From the NCBI GenBank assembly GCA_021613335.1, contig JAJTWR010000044.1, forward strand, positions 2,562,001-2,626,000: a stretch of DNA of 64,000 bases, written 5' to 3'. The notes beneath the pieces were generated by a model. The model was not told the DNA's origin. It saw only the letters and a list, made by a program, of their open reading frames with translations, and searched no databases. A program made the translations under genes and the position numbers. This DNA comes from Whitmania pigra. Lineage: Eukaryota; Annelida; Clitellata; Hirudinida; Haemopidae. Shown in pieces: positions 34,374 through 46,164 of the stretch; the first letter of the stretch is position 1; each line of letters opens with the position of its first letter.

Positions 34374-34670
34374 CTAGTTGTAACCCGCCATATCGATGAA
34401 GTCGAAGAACAAGGCTAGTGGCCATCGTCTACTCGTCCGCAGGCACCTGTATTCAAGCACAAGTTTATCTAGCGTGTCCACAGCAGCCTTTGTTTTATTA
34501 GAATCTAAGATCATTTGTGGCTTGAAACCATGCTCTTGTCCTACAATTTTTGCACCTTGATGCTGAGAAGACAGATGAACAACGTTTCTGTGTTTCTTCG
34601 GAATGTATGAGACCATTATCAGCCGCTCATGATGCAGAAACTTGGAAGAATGTACTGAGCGACCTTTGAT
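34374..34670 (-). pseudogene. piggyBac transposase fragment
   Basis: The minus-strand frame contains MVSYIPKKHRNVVHLSSQH, FKPQMILDSNKTKAAVDTLD and RWPLALFFDFIDMAGYN. This is the part of the DDD_Tnp_1_7 domain with the third catalytic Asp (in the 'NKTKgGVDtlD' block). The usual GG is AA here. The N-terminal two thirds and the C-terminal cysteine-rich finger are missing, so it is a relic. Sense extends a few codons upstream to about 34670. Confidence 0.83.
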
Positions 34671-35476
34671 TTCACCTTATACCATAATCCATATTATTTT
34701 TATATGTGCATAACATAAAGGACATAACATAACATAAGAACATAAAGGATTTCACAGAAGCCTTGTGGAACGTCCCTAAGCACTGGCTGCCAGTTTGATT
34801 AAATTCCTTCTGTCTCCCATCTATCAACCAGTTTGTCAGACAATGATTTGCCTTCAATCAAACATGCACTAAGCTTTTTTTTTGAAGCATTTGATGGGGT
34901 ACCTTCTTAAAAGCTTTTACAATGTCTACAAACACTACATCTACAGCCTTGTCATGATCAACCTACTCATAACTTTCTTCAAAAAACTCAAGCATCTTGC
35001 ATCGAAAGTGACTTGCTTTCGTGACTTTCAGGCTTTCCTAGTGGAAAACTACTTAGATCCTCTTCTTCGTTGCTAGGACTCGACCGGAGACCCCGGCCCC
35101 GGCAAATTTTAGCCGGGATTTAGCCGGGGAATGTCGTAAATCATGCAAAACAAATTTTGACAATTTTTTAAAATTCGAACGTCTATTCCATGCAATTGAA
35201 ATTGTAACTTCATTTATATAAAATTAATTTATAAAAATCTATTTAATGCTTTCTGGTTTATTAATGTACAATGCGTATCATAATGCAATCGCCAATGTGA
35301 TTGCGCTTGCTGTTCTCAATTATTTCATTGGAACTTCCGCTAAGGTCTGCAGAAGAAAAGCGCCACAGATGGTACATATTCTATTTCGTTTGCTTCACGA
35401 CTGTTTTCTGCCTTAATGTGATGTAATATCGATTAAATAAAAATATTCTAAAAACTATTGAATTACTTCTTTTCTG
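34671..35476. other. Spacer upstream of RAB3GAP1
   Basis: Contains a short 'ataacata' repeat (34707-34735) and no recognisable coding sequence. The RAB3GAP1 promoter is expected in 35100-35476 but no specific element is evident. Confidence 0.45.
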
Positions 35477-38400
35477 ATGAAGATGGACGAAGTCGAAGCC
35501 TTTCACAAGAAAGGTTACAAGCCTGCTTCCGATTATGATAGGTTTGAGTAGAGCTAACTTTATTTAAGTTTATTTGCATTAGCTTTTTGCTTTAACTTTC
35601 AAGTGTATATTGAAGTAATCAACACAATTACAAATGATGTCTTTATTAGTTGAAATATATTGTTATATTTGTGCCAAAATTAGATGTCTTAAACGGATTG
35701 AGAATGTTTTGCGCTATTGGAAACGATCTGATAAACAACACACCCCCAACCAAGTTGAAGATTTGCACTTTGCACATCGTAAATTCAGCTTGACGCGATA
35801 CTGGATATCTGGAACCTCCTCTGACAATGGGATTGAGACGGCCATTCCAAAATCTCAGAAAAAAGGTGCCTTAAAATGTTTTAGTTTTTGGGTTTTTCTT
35901 AGTTGATTTATGATCACTTAGTTACTTTTTGCAATTTATTTTCTGTGAATGAAAATATTATTGGATGAAATTAGTAAGAGTAACAAATATTCATTAAATG
36001 AATATAACAGGAAACACTCACAACCAACAAAAGGAAATGCCAAAAGCATGGGTGGACATGATGGACAATTCAAACTTGGTTCCCAGGCATGATGCTCATC
36101 ATTTTCACAGATTTTACGGTCTCAAGGAATTTATAGTCATGGCAATACATGATAAAGAAGATATTCCCTTTGAAATGAGTGATATATTACTCGGCATATT
36201 CTCATTTGTTGCTATCAAATGTAAATGGTGAGTCAGTTTGTGCAATTTAATTGGCTTAATTCCTGGATTAGGGAATTATTATTTTGTTAAAAGATAACAA
36301 TTATTTTGTTTAATTATATTTTTACATTATTAACATTTTTATTATCACGATCATTGTTTAATATCTTTTCAGCCAGCTACCCTTGTTTGTGAAGTGTGCT
36401 ACGGATTTATGTTCACCAACCATGATGAATCCTGGCATTCTAGAATATCCGGGTTTTGGGACATCATTTAAATCTTGGAAAGGCCGTTATTTGAAGTGCT
36501 ATTCTGATCGTGTAGTCAACTTGAAATACATAATTGATAACTTTCAATATTGCATGGTTAGTGTGGTTCATGGAAAATTTTAAAAAATGAAACTATAAAT
36601 ATTAGTGAGGTGACAATGGTGATATCAACTTTGGGGCTGCTGTAACCCATCATTAATTTTATTAATGTATCAGACTAATTGATGATGTTATGTTTAATTA
36701 ACATTTGCAAATCTGAAACAGAGGCGTTCATTTCAAGGCCCTGCTAAGGTCTCTGTGACACTCACCTACTACATCAACATCAGCAAATTATCATATCCTT
36801 GCAAAGAACAGCCTCACGGTATGTTTTTGCGATAAGATGTTTATTATGCACATAAAATTTTAAAAAATTATCTGTAATGCATCCCAGCATTGAGAAAAAA
36901 AACAACAAAAAAAAGTGCCTTTGAAGCTATATAATGTGAACTATAATTACTAAGTGTCTAAGATGTTGATCATAACATAAAATTAAATACTTTTGTAAAT
37001 CATGAACATTGCATACATCACAAATTATCTACCTTGGGCATTGGCACAAGTAATGGTTAAGTGATTAAAAAGTGCCTTCAGTTCTTATGTGCATACTTAA
37101 AAGGCTAAATAGCTATTATTCGAATAACTGCCTATATTAACAATTATTGTTTAATTGTCTGATCATTTGGGTTTTAAAGTAGACAATATAATTGTTTATG
37201 GTGAAGTTTTCATTGCAAGAGTGTTGTTTTTTTGATTCGAATGCTTCAACAACATTAACCAAAGCATACACATTAAAGGACTTTGGTCATTACAATCTAT
37301 AATACCATTTTTTTTGAATGGAAACAATTATGAATTAATTAATTTTTGTTTCATGGTCAGATTTGACCTCAACAACTGACTTTGGTGCTGGGGAATGTGA
37401 AAAACTTCAGTATGATAAAAATGGATATCCAAAGATGTGAGTTTGACCGCTTACTACTAGTCCATTCTCTTTAAATTATTCACCTTAGCTCATATAACAT
37501 TCATGTTGCAGTGAATTCTACCTTAATGCTAGTTGGTCAGATCAGTTGGATTCTGAAGTCCTCAGTTGTGAGGAAAAAACGTAAGCAATTCAAATTTATT
37601 CATGGTGATTAATTATTATTATTATTATTTACAAACATAAATTACTAATTTCTTTAATTCGAAATCAAGGGGTTTTAATCCTCTTGATGCTCCCAAATGG
37701 TCACTTCAAGCCGATGTTGATACATCTGAAGTTTCACTGGGTATGGAATGTATTATCATTTATTTTAGTACTTTTACTAAGCTGCTGTTAAGCATCATTT
37801 CACTAGCATTTAATTATATGAAGATGGCACCATTATTGACATAAACATTATCACAATCACCATTTTCATCATAAGGAGACTGTCTAAAGAGGTTCCTAAG
37901 CCTGTACTCTTCAACACAAACTGAGTCATTGTTATCAAATCCTGAAATCTTTTCAATACTGAAATATAGAAGAATATATAAACAACCCAAAAAGGTGGGT
38001 TGCATGGTGATTGAGATTTGAAATGCTGTTAAATGGATGTATTTGTTTATTTTGGATTTGGTTTGTTTAAAATTGGAAGCACTTTAAATATTTTCACTTA
38101 GATGTTTCTTTTCTTACTTGTTGAATCTAATTTTTATAATTAACGACATTATTGTTATTATCCAAGCTTTATTTTTTAAACATCTTTATGTAACATATCA
38201 GCAATTCATTAAGATAAAACATTTCAGAGGTCAATGCATCCCTGACCACGCAAGGTTTCAAGGTCAGGAAGATCACCCCAAAACTCACCCTTAAACCTGA
38301 GGAATCACTCATTCCTGTTGAATCACTCAATGTCATTCTTGATGTAAGTTAAGATGACTGTGATGTTAACTCATCTAAGCTAATTGATGACCTAATGATG

Positions 38401-41400
38401 TACCAGTTGATGGTAATACTGGAAGTGTTTGATAAATTTTTTTGAATGTTATTTCTGTATTATTGGTATTTGGTTCTTAAGTGAGGATGGATTGTTCTTT
38501 AAAATGTTTTTTTTTAAATTTTTTCTTTCAGTTCTTGTTTCATGATGCAAAGTTACAACCATCTCAACATTCAAATGGAAGTAACTCCAGTACAACAACC
38601 ACTGCTGAAGATGAAGTTGAGGACAAGTTCTACCTTTCATACAAAGTAATCTAACACCATATTATCTTATTCATTATTCATTGTAACTTCATTTGTATAT
38701 GCAAGATGTGAATGTAATTAATAATTTAGGAACTATCAAAATACTTCAAATCAACTCAACCCTCTAGTCTCACGAGCCGATTGGCAATATGCTTGTGCAT
38801 CGTCAACAAGTACCACGGAGGTCTTGGAGCTGTAAATCAATTGTGGGGGGAGTTTGTTCTGGAAATGAAATATTGCTTGGAAAACAACTGTAAAATTAAT
38901 GGGTATTCTTTCTCAATGTTTTAATCTCATTGATGAACAAATTGAGTTTTTAAAGTTTAGCATAAAATATGAGGATTTTCATGACCTTAGTGACTGAATT
39001 TGTATTTGTCCTTAGCAATCTAAGTCTAATCAATTAACCAATGAAATCTTACATATTCACCCAATTAACTCTGCAATTTGTATATTTGTTAAAGTTTGGA
39101 ACTGGTTGAGCCAAAAGTAGAATATAGAGAGCTTCTTCAAAAGCTACAAGTAAAATTTTGTTTTGTATTTATTACGATAACGACATCATTCCTTTAGATC
39201 ACAACTACAATGCAATTATCATCATTGTAGATGCTGAATAGATGCATTAAAAAGAAAGCCAGGGATGCATCATCACCAATTACTGATACTTTCAGTGAGT
39301 CATTTGTCATTAGTTTGCATGTAGGATTGTAATGATAATGTTTCATTTCAATAAATTTATTTGTAAACATCATTGGAAGTACCACTTGGATTTGGATGAA
39401 CAGTGACGCCATATCTGAATCAAAGTTACAAACAAATCAAATGGAACATAAATAATTCTTTATATTATGTATTTTGAAGCACATTAATTTATGAATCACC
39501 CTGGTATTTTTACATTTTCAGCCACCACCACGATCAACACCTCTAATTTTAGTGAGGAATTTGCGGACATTTCTGAATTGCCTTTAGAAAAGAGTATTAG
39601 CCTATCAGAAGCCAGGTAAAGATAAGTTAAATAAAAATAATACAGAGATTCAGATTGATATATAAGATAAAACTTTAAAAAATAATACCAAATAACTTAA
39701 TATTGTTAACATTAATGTAATGTTAATTTAAAAGACTATTGATTGTATTATTAGCTGTATAATAATGGATTGTCACAAATTTCTTTTCAATTTTTCAAAT
39801 CATATGCCTGTTTTCCTAGACCCAGAGTGGGTTCATCGACAAGTGTGCCCAATCTGAAAGTTCAAATTCTGTTTGACCGTCTATTGGCTAAGGATGCCTT
39901 CTATGCAGCCAACCCGGGATGTGCGATTGGAGACTTTGTGAGATGGTGCTCGGATGAGGGTTGGATGGAAGAGTTAGTCACAGATGAAGGAAAAGACAAA
40001 ATTTCCAACAAGGTTATATAATATGTTGATTGTTTTATCATTTATGAGGGGTCCTTGCCCTGAGCCACTCTTGGGGTTTTAAAACTACCAGCTTGATGGG
40101 TGGGCATGCAGGTTGCTTGGAAATGGCAATAGTATCATGTGTCATGTTTACCTACATTTTTGGTTAAGAAAAAGTGTTTATGACATGCCGTAAATGAAGT
40201 GAATTTACATTTTTGTATATTGTTCAGACACATAAAACACTCAAAAGATTATACAAATTATAAGATATCTGTTATTGTCTGTTTGTAAATAATTATTTAA
40301 TGGATATTGATCAACAGAATCACCAGGGACACCCGAATCAATGGATAAAGATATCAGATGGTGTGTCGTTGGTATTTCATAAAACTAAAAGTCAACAGAG
40401 GTTTTCTGAGAATGACGATGCCGCAAAGGTGGTAAATAATTTTGCATGGTGATGATCATGATTATTGACAAATTTCTTTGAATATTTAATTAGAATTAGT
40501 CTCCTTACATATTATTAATGTTGAATTTTACCAAATTGAAAATGCAGTTTGAAGGTGGAATTTGCCAGATATATTATTTGTAAATATATATCCATTAATG
40601 CCATGATTAATTAATGATGACCAGTTGCACTACCTCAGGTACTCCATTGGCTAGCTTTGGTGAAGCCCTCTGATTTGATGTTGAAACTCATGCCAGCCCT
40701 GATCCATTCAGCTGTCACCACACTTTCAGAGCAACGTATGTTTATCAGGCTGTTGTCAATGTCCTATTAAAATGTCATATAAAATTAAATGTTGCTATTT
40801 GTGACCTTTGAAAATACATGTTACATTTAGTGACTGTTATTTACGCTATTAGATTTGATATGTAATGATTTAATATTACAACAATGTAGCAATGTCTAAA
40901 ATATCAAATCAATAAAATTGGTCATACTTTTTTATCATTATAACCAGCTGTGTGCCGGCTTGGCTTCCTTCGAGAACACCTTGTTCAATTCAGAAATACA
41001 CTGATTGGCCAGTTTCACAATAAAACAGCTCAGTGCACTTCCTCTGGGATCCAAATGCTAGAGGTGAAAAGTGTTTTAATGGTTTTTCTTTTTTGGTTTT
41101 CTGATTTATTTTTCTATTTCATTCACAGGAGCACATTCATTATTTGCAGTGATGGGTAGTATTTCAAATCAAGTGATTTAAAATCACGAAATAAAATCAC
41201 TTTTGTGATTTTATGATTTGATTCAAAATCATCGTGTGTTGTGCGATTTTGATTTTTATTTTAAATCATATTTTTGATGATTGATGATTTTTTTTAATAT
41301 GTAAAAATCACGAAATCATATAAAATTTAAATTTCAAAATTTAGTTTTTTTAAATATATAATATCTTTCTTTATGACATTATCAGTCGATAATCGATGCA

Positions 41401-43764
41401 ACTTCCTTTTATTAACTTGTATTGTTGTTGTTGGTGCTATTCCGACCTCATGGTTAACGAAAGTTGTAAAATTGCTGATAATGATAAAACCGCTTGTGAA
41501 TTGCCGCCGCTTCCTTAAAAAATTACAAGTGAGGAAGCTGACAAAGTTGTAGCTAAATGTATTGATTGTGTTAATAAGTCGATATCAGGATCGAGACGTG
41601 CAACAATTTCCTACGCCATCTAATGCTTTTTACATTCTTAGCTACATGAAAAATAAATTTTTTTAAATATAAGGATGTATGACACACGATGTATGTTGGA
41701 ACTGAATATATGACAAACAATTCTTATGGAACTAGTATTAGAAGTGTTTTTACGTAGAACGAATTCTGCACCAGCTGATCAGGATCAACATTTAGAAATA
41801 GTCCTTGACAATGAATATTACGGATATTATGAGGATCATCAGTCTGACTTGCAAAAAGTCACTGTTAACAAGGCAAACAGTATCCGCACCAATATGATGA
41901 ATTATTTGTCTGATGCGGAATGTCATCTCTCTAGTCTTGAATCAAGCCTAGTCAAAAAAATCTTTGTTGTAACTTCATTTATTTATATAGCGCCATATGC
42001 ATAGCGTCAGAGGCGCTTGTAACCATTTATATAGCGGTCCTTCCCAAGGGAACTGGTGTCAGTGCAGGCTGGGTTTCGAACACCACACATTACGACTGTT
42101 GCCATTACCGCCGTATGCAATTCGGCTAACCTGAACGCCCCTAGTCACTTTGTGCGCTATAATACAAAGCTGCCACCATTAGCTACTAGAGAGGTTATTT
42201 AGTTCGGCAGGACTGATTGAAACATCAAGAAGGAACAGACTACATGATTCGATGTTTCAAAAACAAAAGTTTTTGAAAGTTAATAAAAGCTTTGAAAATT
42301 GACAGTGTTGAAAAAGTTCGTGCACTTTTTGGTCAAAGTGATTTGATTTTGATGATTTTAACGTGAAATCACATGCGTGAACCTGATTTTAACGTGAAAT
42401 CACATGCGTGAACCTGATTTCGATTTCCAATCACTTTTTGTCTGGTGATCTTGATTTTGATTTCCAATCACTCTGAACGTGATTTTACCCATCACTGATT
42501 ATTTGGTTCTAATTGAGCAGAAAATGGTAAAAGCTCAATACCTGTTGACGGCATTCAGATGTGTCGACCCCTCCTGCATGGTCAGTGAACTTGAAAAATA
42601 TGTCTCCGACCTCGTGGAATTCAAGGAGGTTCCAATTAATACTTCAAGAGGTGAACTTCCTTCAAGCACATGCTTTGGCAAGCTCATTTATAAGTTATTC
42701 CATGACCATAAGGTAATGTTGAGTTGATGATTATCTTGGTGATTAGAAATTTATAGTAATGTAGTGGAACCCACTTATCTCGAACTCGATTGACTCACCA
42801 ACCCTATTAAGTCGACTTTTTGAAGTTAAACCACCAAAATCTGTCTCTGTCTGCATTTTCTTATAGGTTATTTTGATTGTTTTGTGTTGCAGAACCCTAA
42901 TATCTTGAGCTCAAAAGAGGGTTGAATTAGCCACTTAACATCAGTTTTCCTAATCCTAGTCATTTTCTCGTGACTAATCGCCGACTTTAAAGCGGAACCG
43001 CCAAATTCACACTTTGTCGTAGCATTTTCTCATTGGTTACGTCAATTCTTTTATGTTGCCAAGCATAATTCACCCTTGCTGATTTTATCTGAGGGATAAC
43101 ATGCCATAGTTATTTTATTTATATTTTTCATTCCAAAATCTCTTGAGGTGTTAAGAGAAAACTCAATCACTCCATAGAAAAAATGTATGAAATTGTAACT
43201 GCCTAGAAGGAGCAAAACTGTATGACCTTTGTTGTCAGCATGGCATTCCAGCGATCTTTTTGTTTGCAAAGTAGGAAAAAATTATTATAAAGGTTTGTAT
43301 CGAGATCAGTGGGGATTCTTACTACTGTTGGTTGCATGTTATCAATATCAATTGCTGCTGTGTACAAAACAAAATAACACATGCATGTACATTCTCATTT
43401 ATTAAAGCACATTATTATCACAAAGAAATTTCAATGCACGTATTGATTTTCGGTTATCTCAACGCTTTTTGACAAGTTCCTAGGCGGGGTTTGATTGTAA
43501 TTTTAATTAGGACTGAAAGTGAACATTGTTAAATAATTTACCATTACTTGAACGTAAACTGCATTTTTGCAGGAAGAGGAAAGAAAATCTAACACCGAGG
43601 ATGCAAAAGTCAAAGTGAATTTGAAGCCAAAGTTTAGGGAATATGTCGCAATAACTGATTGTTCAAAGACAACAGGTTGCCTACGACTTTATGGTACTGG
43701 TCATGAAAATTGTTTTCAAGTTGCTGCTGCATTCACCAATGAGCCTTTTAAAGTATGGCCTTAG
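35477..43764 (+). CDS. RAB3GAP1: RAB3GAP1, catalytic subunit of Rab3 GTPase-activating complex
   Basis: Forms the Rab3GAP heterodimer, GAP for Rab3 and exchange factor for Rab18. Exons: 35477-35541, 35684-35865, 36011-36227, 36373-36556, 36722-36818, 37361-37436, 37512-37580, 37670-37740, 38228-38343, 38532-38645, 38730-38902, 39095-39149, 39231-39294, 39522-39615, 39820-40012, 40318-40428, 40639-40735, 40948-41063, 42521-42712, 43573-43764. Total 2478 nt, 825 residues; vertebrate proteins are about 980. Landmarks: ASDYDRCLKRIENVLRYW; HRFYGLKEFIVMA; LAICLCIVNKYHGGLGAV then NQLWGEFVLEM; and the C-terminal GAP region, residues about 526-660 (YAANPGCAIGDFVRWCSDEG, KVLHWLALVKPSDLMLKLMP). An Arg in QQRFSENDD lies where the vertebrate arginine-rich stretch is; equivalence to the catalytic Arg needs an alignment. 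A second ATG at 35483 is possible. Confidence 0.95.
41147..42497 (+). mobile_element. hAT transposon in RAB3GAP1 intron 18
   Basis: The ends are CAGTGATGGGTA (41147-41158) and TACCCATCACTG (42486-42497), perfect over 12 bp. Both flanks are ATTATTTG (41139-41146 and 42498-42505), an exact 8-bp target duplication. Subterminal regions are rich in repeated 'gtgattttga' motifs at both ends. Inside, 41520-41625 encodes a BED-finger-like piece (EEADKVVAKCIDCVNKSISG) and 41726-41960 a frame of unknown role, so a transposase has largely decayed. Length 1351 bp; it makes this intron by far the longest of the gene. Confidence 0.9.
41975..42145 (-). repeat. tRNA-derived SINE nested in the hAT element
   Basis: On the minus strand an A-box-like GTTCAGGTTAGCCGA is followed by a B box (GTGTTCGAAACCC) and a body ending ACCAGTTCCCTTGGGAAGG then ACCGCTATATAAATGG. 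The '(T)CCCTTGGGAA.GG.GCTATATAAAT' tail is typical of several widespread invertebrate and vertebrate SINE 3' ends. A second partial 'agcgccatatgc' tail-like piece at 41982-42020 may be part of the same copy. Confidence 0.6.
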
Positions 43765-45250
43765 TATTGATAATTTCCACCTCTTCTGCCATAAATCTAC
43801 AAAGTTGGAAGTCAAGGATTGGAGTTATTACCATTTGAAAATTGGTAATATTTGTTGATTGTTTAAAAGTAAAACGCACATAAATACAGGTCCTTATGTA
43901 TTTTCTTATTATTGCATCTATTGTTCACCTTTGGAATTTGTCAACATATCTCACTCTTTTGGACTGCTGAATTCTATGGGTATGCACAGGTTCTAGGTTT
44001 ATTGAATTGGTCTTGTTATCCATCTTTAGTTCTGCTTGGAATTGATTGCAGGAGGGGTTAAAATAAATGTATGATATGGGAGTCTTTTAATGTGTTGACA
44101 GTTTACATTTGTCATTCAACAAAGTTAAGCTAATCCTTTGAAAAATGATAGTGATTGTGGATTGCTTAACAAGTAAATTGAATAATTCCTGATTAATGCA
44201 TCTATTGTTCACTATTGAAAGTTGTCAAGGCATCTTTCTCCTATAGTCTGCCTAACAGATACAGGGCCTCTTAGGCTCTCCAGTGGATTTTGGCATTCAT
44301 CCCGAATCTCACCCTCTAATAAGAATTGAAGGGGGTTTTGGATTACGACATCCATATGCTGAAGATTTTGTCTGAACTGGTGAATGTTTTTTTTTTATAA
44401 AAAAAATAAATTTTATTTAAAACTATTTTAATAGATACTTAGTTGCATACTTTTGATCTAGGAATATGTTAGTAAAACCAGTTGATTTACAAAGTTCACA
44501 TCTGAACGCTTTTTTTTTTTATTGTTGTGCACTGAACGTTGTCCAACTTAATCATAATTGCGCCAGACAATTTGCCCCACTTATGCAATATCACATGCAC
44601 CCTAGGTGCACAGGCCTCATCAACTTTGGAGGCATTGGACAATATCTCATTGGTTGTTAAATAAACCTTTCTATATCACTCATTTGTTTCTTGTGTTGTA
44701 GAGCCACAACATTATCTTACTGTGTTGCAGTCATTACCAAGTTTTAATTTGTATTAAAGTAAAAATTATTCAATATTCTTTTTGATTGTTTTAATTAAAT
44801 AGGCTAATCGTATTGCAGAATTTAAGACTACAATTTTGTAAAATTCAAGTAATTATTCAAACTAGTTGTTCTACCCAGCATTGATCGATAATTTATTTGA
44901 TTAGAGTTAATAACTTAATAACTAAGATGATTCGGTCTTAAGGCGCCGCTTGGGCTGATTCAGGTTATTTTCGAATTAATGAATCCTCAGATTCTAAATT
45001 ATTTAAATTTTCAGTTTTACATGTTCTCTCTAGGACTTGTGTCCCATTTCGTGTGGAGTTGTGGACATAATCGTAAAAACAAGATCTTATCAGGCAGCAA
45101 CATCTACAATGATTCAAAACTCATCAAACCTGATCTTGGTGAGTAAACTTTGATTCAGTCAATGAAATGATAATATAGTGAGAACCGCTAATTAAAATTC
45201 AGGTGGGACGGCAATAACATGACCGCAGATGCAAACTGAACAGACCAGGG
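43765..45250. other. Intergenic, RAB3GAP1 3' side
   Basis: AT-rich sequence following the RAB3GAP1 stop. A possible AATAAA at 44062-44067 could serve polyadenylation. No convincing coding region. Confidence 0.45.
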
Positions 45251-45430
45251 TAAGGGTCTTATCTCTGGAGATGCAGCAATCAGATCATCTTTTTGAACAG
45301 TTTGTAAGCTACCAGAAAAGACGCAAGACTCGACCACATGCCAAATTCCATTTAAGCTCCATTACAAAATTTATTCATCAAACGATTCAAGCCTCCAATA
45401 ACATTTCAAGGTTTAAAATTATTTATCAAA
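45251..45430 (+). pseudogene. Duplicated 3' end of MEIOB (last exon part plus 3' flank)
   Basis: Aligns without gaps to 31071-31250 at a constant offset of 14180 bp; I count about 13 mismatches in 180 bp. It covers the last 27 codons of MEIOB (RVLSLEMQQSDHLFEQFVSY, QKRRKT) and about 100 bp beyond the stop. The MEIOB stop TGA is CGA here, so the frame reads on to 45444. No upstream MEIOB exon or splice acceptor accompanies it, so it is a non-functional duplicate. Confidence 0.9.
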
Positions 45431-46164
45431 GTAAAAGAAATTGAATCCGTGGAATGGCATTAAACTCGTTATATCAGTTACATTGGTAAAGGTATTAGGC
45501 TACATTGCATGATTTCTAATGATCAATATTTGGACTCTCGAGCCGATTACCTCGCGACTCACCGTCAAAATTAAAAAAAAATCAACTCAGCCAGCTGATA
45601 TGCCAGATCTCAGACAATAAGATGAGATTTGATGCTCTTTGTAGATTGAACCATGCATTAATATTGAAATTGAGGCCCAGAGTAATTTAAATGTTCACCT
45701 TGTGGAGGTGGTTATCGAAAACTGTTGCAAATGATAGTCTCCTTAGCATAATACTGAGAATCACAGAAGAATCCAAATGAAAGCTTTGTGGAAGTAATCC
45801 GCTGTGACATTGATTTTTGTGAGCTATTTTTAAATTTCAAATCATTTCAGCAATGAGAGCAGTGAAATGGACGAAGAGGCAAGCCAGTGCTATACCAAAT
45901 ACTGGCTATCCTTCTAATGGCTGCTGTGAAGGAAGTTCTAAGATTGTCAAGTCTCATACTACGAACAGATAGAAAATGAGCTAAGAAATTTTGAAACATC
46001 AAAAGTTTAAAAAAGAGAATGTCAAGCTAAGGAATGTTTGTAGTTTGTGAACACTGGATGGGCTTTCACTGATCTTTGCATAGATTTCCAAGTCCTAAAA
46101 AAACTATTAATTTAAATAAGAGTAGAATTGAGGAAGGTTAAGCTTAATATTTACCTCTTGACCA
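45431..46164. other. Intergenic between MEIOB duplicate and ankyrin 3' end
   Basis: Probable 3' untranslated region of the minus-strand ankyrin gene plus spacer. No AATAAA on the minus strand close to the stop is obvious to me. Confidence 0.4.

Noticed and set aside
34672..34857. Minus-strand frame MKANHCLTNWLIDGRQKEF as part of a retroelement
   Set aside because: No motif beyond chance resemblance and no continuation on either side.
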